A stretch of 64,000 nucleotides of DNA from Rhizobium sp. C1 (GTDB lineage Bacteria; Pseudomonadota; Alphaproteobacteria; Rhizobiales; Rhizobiaceae). Both the position numbers and the translations under genes were made by a program. Of this stretch, positions 62,248 through 64,000 are shown piece after piece; position 1 is the stretch's first letter, and each line of letters begins with the position of its first letter. The notes under the pieces are model-generated. The model did no database searches. It was not told the DNA's origin and saw only the letters and a list, made by a program, of their open reading frames with translations. The DNA lies in the NCBI RefSeq assembly GCF_021026335.1, contig NZ_JAJNCY010000002.1, positions 372,001 to 436,000 on the forward strand. The letters are read 5' to 3'.

Positions 62248-64000
62248 ATGACCATGCACCGTTACCGTAGCCACACCTGTGCCGCCCTCCGCAAGTCGGA
62301 TGTCGGCTCCAATGTTCGTATTTCTGGCTGGGTGCATCGCGTGCGAGATCATGGCGGCGTTCTCTTCATCGACCTGCGCGACCATTACGGCATGACCCAG
62401 GTCGTGGCCGACCCGGACAGCCCGGCCTTCAAGATGGCCGAGACCGTGCGTGGCGAATGGGTGATCCGCATCGACGGCAAGGTCAAGGCGCGCTCCGAAG
62501 ACACCGTCAACAAGGGCATGGCAACCGGCGAGATCGAGCTTTACGCCACCGAGATCGAGGTCCTTTCGACCGCCAAGGAACTGCCGCTGCCGGTCTTCGG
62601 CGAGCCCGACTATCCGGAAGACGTCCGCCTCAAGTACCGCTTCCTCGATCTCCGCCGCGAGACGCTGCACAAGAACATCGTCAAGCGCACGCAGGTCATC
62701 ACCGAGATGCGCAACCAGATGTCGGCTGCCGGCTTTGGCGAATACACGACGCCGATCCTGACCGCCTCGTCGCCGGAAGGCGCGCGCGACTTCCTCGTGC
62801 CGTCGCGCATTCATCCCGGCAAGTTCTTCGCTCTGCCGCAGGCACCGCAGCAGTACAAGCAGCTGCTCATGGTTGCCGGCTTCGACCGCTATTTCCAGAT
62901 CGCGCCGTGCTTCCGCGATGAAGACCCGCGCGCCGACCGCCTGCCGGGCGAGTTCTACCAGCTCGACGTCGAGATGAGCTTCGTCACCCAGGAAGACATC
63001 TGGTCGACCATGCAGCCGATCATGACCTCGGTGTTCGAAAAGTTCGCCGAAGGCAAGCCGGTCACCAAGGACTGGCCGCGTATTCCCTATGACGTCGCGA
63101 TCCGCAAGTATGGCACCGACAAGCCGGACCTTCGCAACCCGATCGAGATGCAGGCAGTCACCGATCATTTCGCCGGTTCGGGCTTCAAGGTCTTCGCTGG
63201 CATGATCGCCTCCAACCCGAAGGTTGAAGTCTGGGCGATCCCGGCCAAGACCGGCGGCAGCCGCGCTTTCTGCGACCGCATGAACGCCTGGGCGCAGTCG
63301 CTCGGCCAGCCGGGTCTCGGCTACATCTTCTGGCGCAAGGAAAACGACGTTCTGGAGGGTGCCGGCCCGCTCGCCAAGAACATCGGCCCCGAGCGCACCG
63401 CCGCCATTGCCGAACAGCTCGGCCTTGGCGATGGCGACGCCTGCTTCTTCGTCGCCGGCGAGCCGGAAAAGTTCTACAAGTTCGCAGGCGAAGCCCGCAC
63501 CCGCGCCGGCGAGGAACTGAACCTCGTCGACCGCGACCGCTTCGAGCTTTGCTGGATCGTCGACTTCCCGTTCTACGAATATAACGAGGACGAGAAGAAG
63601 GTCGACTTCTCGCACAACCCCTTCTCGATGCCGCAGGGTGGTCTGGACGCGCTTGAGAACCAGGATCCGCTGACGATCAAGGCCTACCAGTACGACGCTG
63701 TCTGCAACGGCTTCGAAATCGCCTCCGGTTCGATCCGCAACCAGTCGCCGGAAACGATGGTCAAGGCCTTCGAGATTGCCGGCCTGTCGAAGGAAGACGT
63801 CGAAGAGCGCTTCGGCGGCATGTACCGCGCCTTCCAGTACGGCGCGCCTCCGCATGGCGGCTGCGCCTTCGGCATCGACCGCGTCATCATGCTGCTCGTC
63901 GGCGCGAAGAACCTACGCGAAATCACGCTCTTCCCGATGAACCAGCAGGCGCAGGACCTCCTGATGAACGCGCCGGCTCCGGCTTCGCCGAAGCAGCTCA
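62248..64000 (+). CDS. aspS: Aspartyl-tRNA synthetase, C-terminus cut by the window
   Basis: AspS charges tRNA-Asp (and tRNA-Asn in many alphaproteobacteria). The frame runs from an ATG at 62248 to the end without a stop; about 584 codons are seen of a protein near 595 residues. An ATG at 62254 also fits ([17 protein letters not shown]). AGGA at 62236-62239 suits the first. The N-terminal OB-fold ([20 protein letters not shown]), class II motif 1 and motif 2 ([20 protein letters not shown]), and motif 3 ([16 protein letters not shown]) are intact. Confidence 0.96.
   Translation, partial: MTMHRYRSHTCAALRKSDVGSNVRISGWVHRVRDHGGVLFIDLRDHYGMTQVVADPDSPAFKMAETVRGEWVIRIDGKVKARSEDTVNKGMATGEIELYATEIEVLSTAKELPLPVFGEPDYPEDVRLKYRFLDLRRETLHKNIVKRTQVITEMRNQMSAAGFGEYTTPILTASSPEGARDFLVPSRIHPGKFFALPQAPQQYKQLLMVAGFDRYFQIAPCFRDEDPRADRLPGEFYQLDVEMSFVTQEDIWSTMQPIMTSVFEKFAEGKPVTKDWPRIPYDVAIRKYGTDKPDLRNPIEMQAVTDHFAGSGFKVFAGMIASNPKVEVWAIPAKTGGSRAFCDRMNAWAQSLGQPGLGYIFWRKENDVLEGAGPLAKNIGPERTAAIAEQLGLGDGDACFFVAGEPEKFYKFAGEARTRAGEELNLVDRDRFELCWIVDFPFYEYNEDEKKVDFSHNPFSMPQGGLDALENQDPLTIKAYQYDAVCNGFEIASGSIRNQSPETMVKAFEIAGLSKEDVEERFGGMYRAFQYGAPPHGGCAFGIDRVIMLLVGAKNLREITLFPMNQQAQDLLMNAPAPASPKQL

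Noticed and set aside
62080-63855. 591-residue open frame on the - strand
   Set aside because: It is antisense to aspS, which is clearly the real gene.

Overview
The window is 64 kb of an alphaproteobacterial chromosome, most likely Rhizobiaceae (Agrobacterium/Rhizobium-like). I infer this from the high GC, the gene order and the protein families: mltG-yicC-gmk, rsmA-pdxA-surA-lptD-lptG-lptF, pepA-holC, uvrC-pgsA-moaD-moaE, purM-purN, hdaA-ppk-ppx and rnd/aspS. The genus cannot be fixed from the sequence alone. No rRNA, tRNA, CRISPR array, transposase or prophage was seen. The two edge genes (mltG at the left, aspS at the right) are cut by the window.

Layout. 1-1866: end of mltG, then yicC and gmk (peptidoglycan, RNA and nucleotide housekeeping). 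1928-3243: a small accessory patch with an AT-rich gene of unknown function and an overlapping DUF4160/DUF2442 pair. 3449-4144: a VIT-type membrane protein. 4301-11591: a 5-oxoproline (pyroglutamate) locus containing a biotin carboxylase-BCCP fusion, a KipI-KipA fusion, a DUF1445 protein, PxpA, an Nramp-like permease and a divergent GntR/FCD regulator. 11626-19153: rRNA maturation, vitamin B6 synthesis, periplasmic chaperone and LPS export. 19365-24726: PAP2 phosphatase, leucyl aminopeptidase, DNA polymerase III chi subunit and three overlapping TadE/TadG-type genes. 24985-33960: stress, envelope, transport and acyl-CoA genes, zinT with a Zur-type box, and ndk. 34022-38470: a CGNR regulator with a lipoprotein, an unaccompanied LivH-type permease, an AraC regulator and a zinc alcohol dehydrogenase. 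38543-43590: ung-moaE-moaD-pgsA, uvrC and a pteridine-reductase-like SDR. 43963-50443: outer-membrane barrel protein, GST/RNase T2/secreted-protein operon, rlmJ, molybdopterin oxidoreductase plus Nudix, and a BON protein. 50524-64000: purN-purM, a phosphatidyltransferase, AI-2E-family permease, hdaA, ppk, ppx, a Cys-cluster protein, rnd, a multicopper oxidase and aspS.

Much of the window is core metabolism packed into operons with 1-4 base stop/start overlaps. The most interesting material is the 5-oxoproline locus. It encodes all parts of a split, urea-carboxylase-like biotin enzyme, plus an Nramp-fold permease that lacks the metal-binding motifs, a DUF1445 protein, and conspicuous inverted repeats in its leader and divergent promoter. 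Other signals worth checking are a three-repeat Pho box before ppk, a Zur box at zinT, an apparent CTG start for holC, a long inverted repeat between the CGNR regulator and the lone permease, triple 9-mers in the surA leader, and a DUF2442 protein with an AT-hook-like tail.
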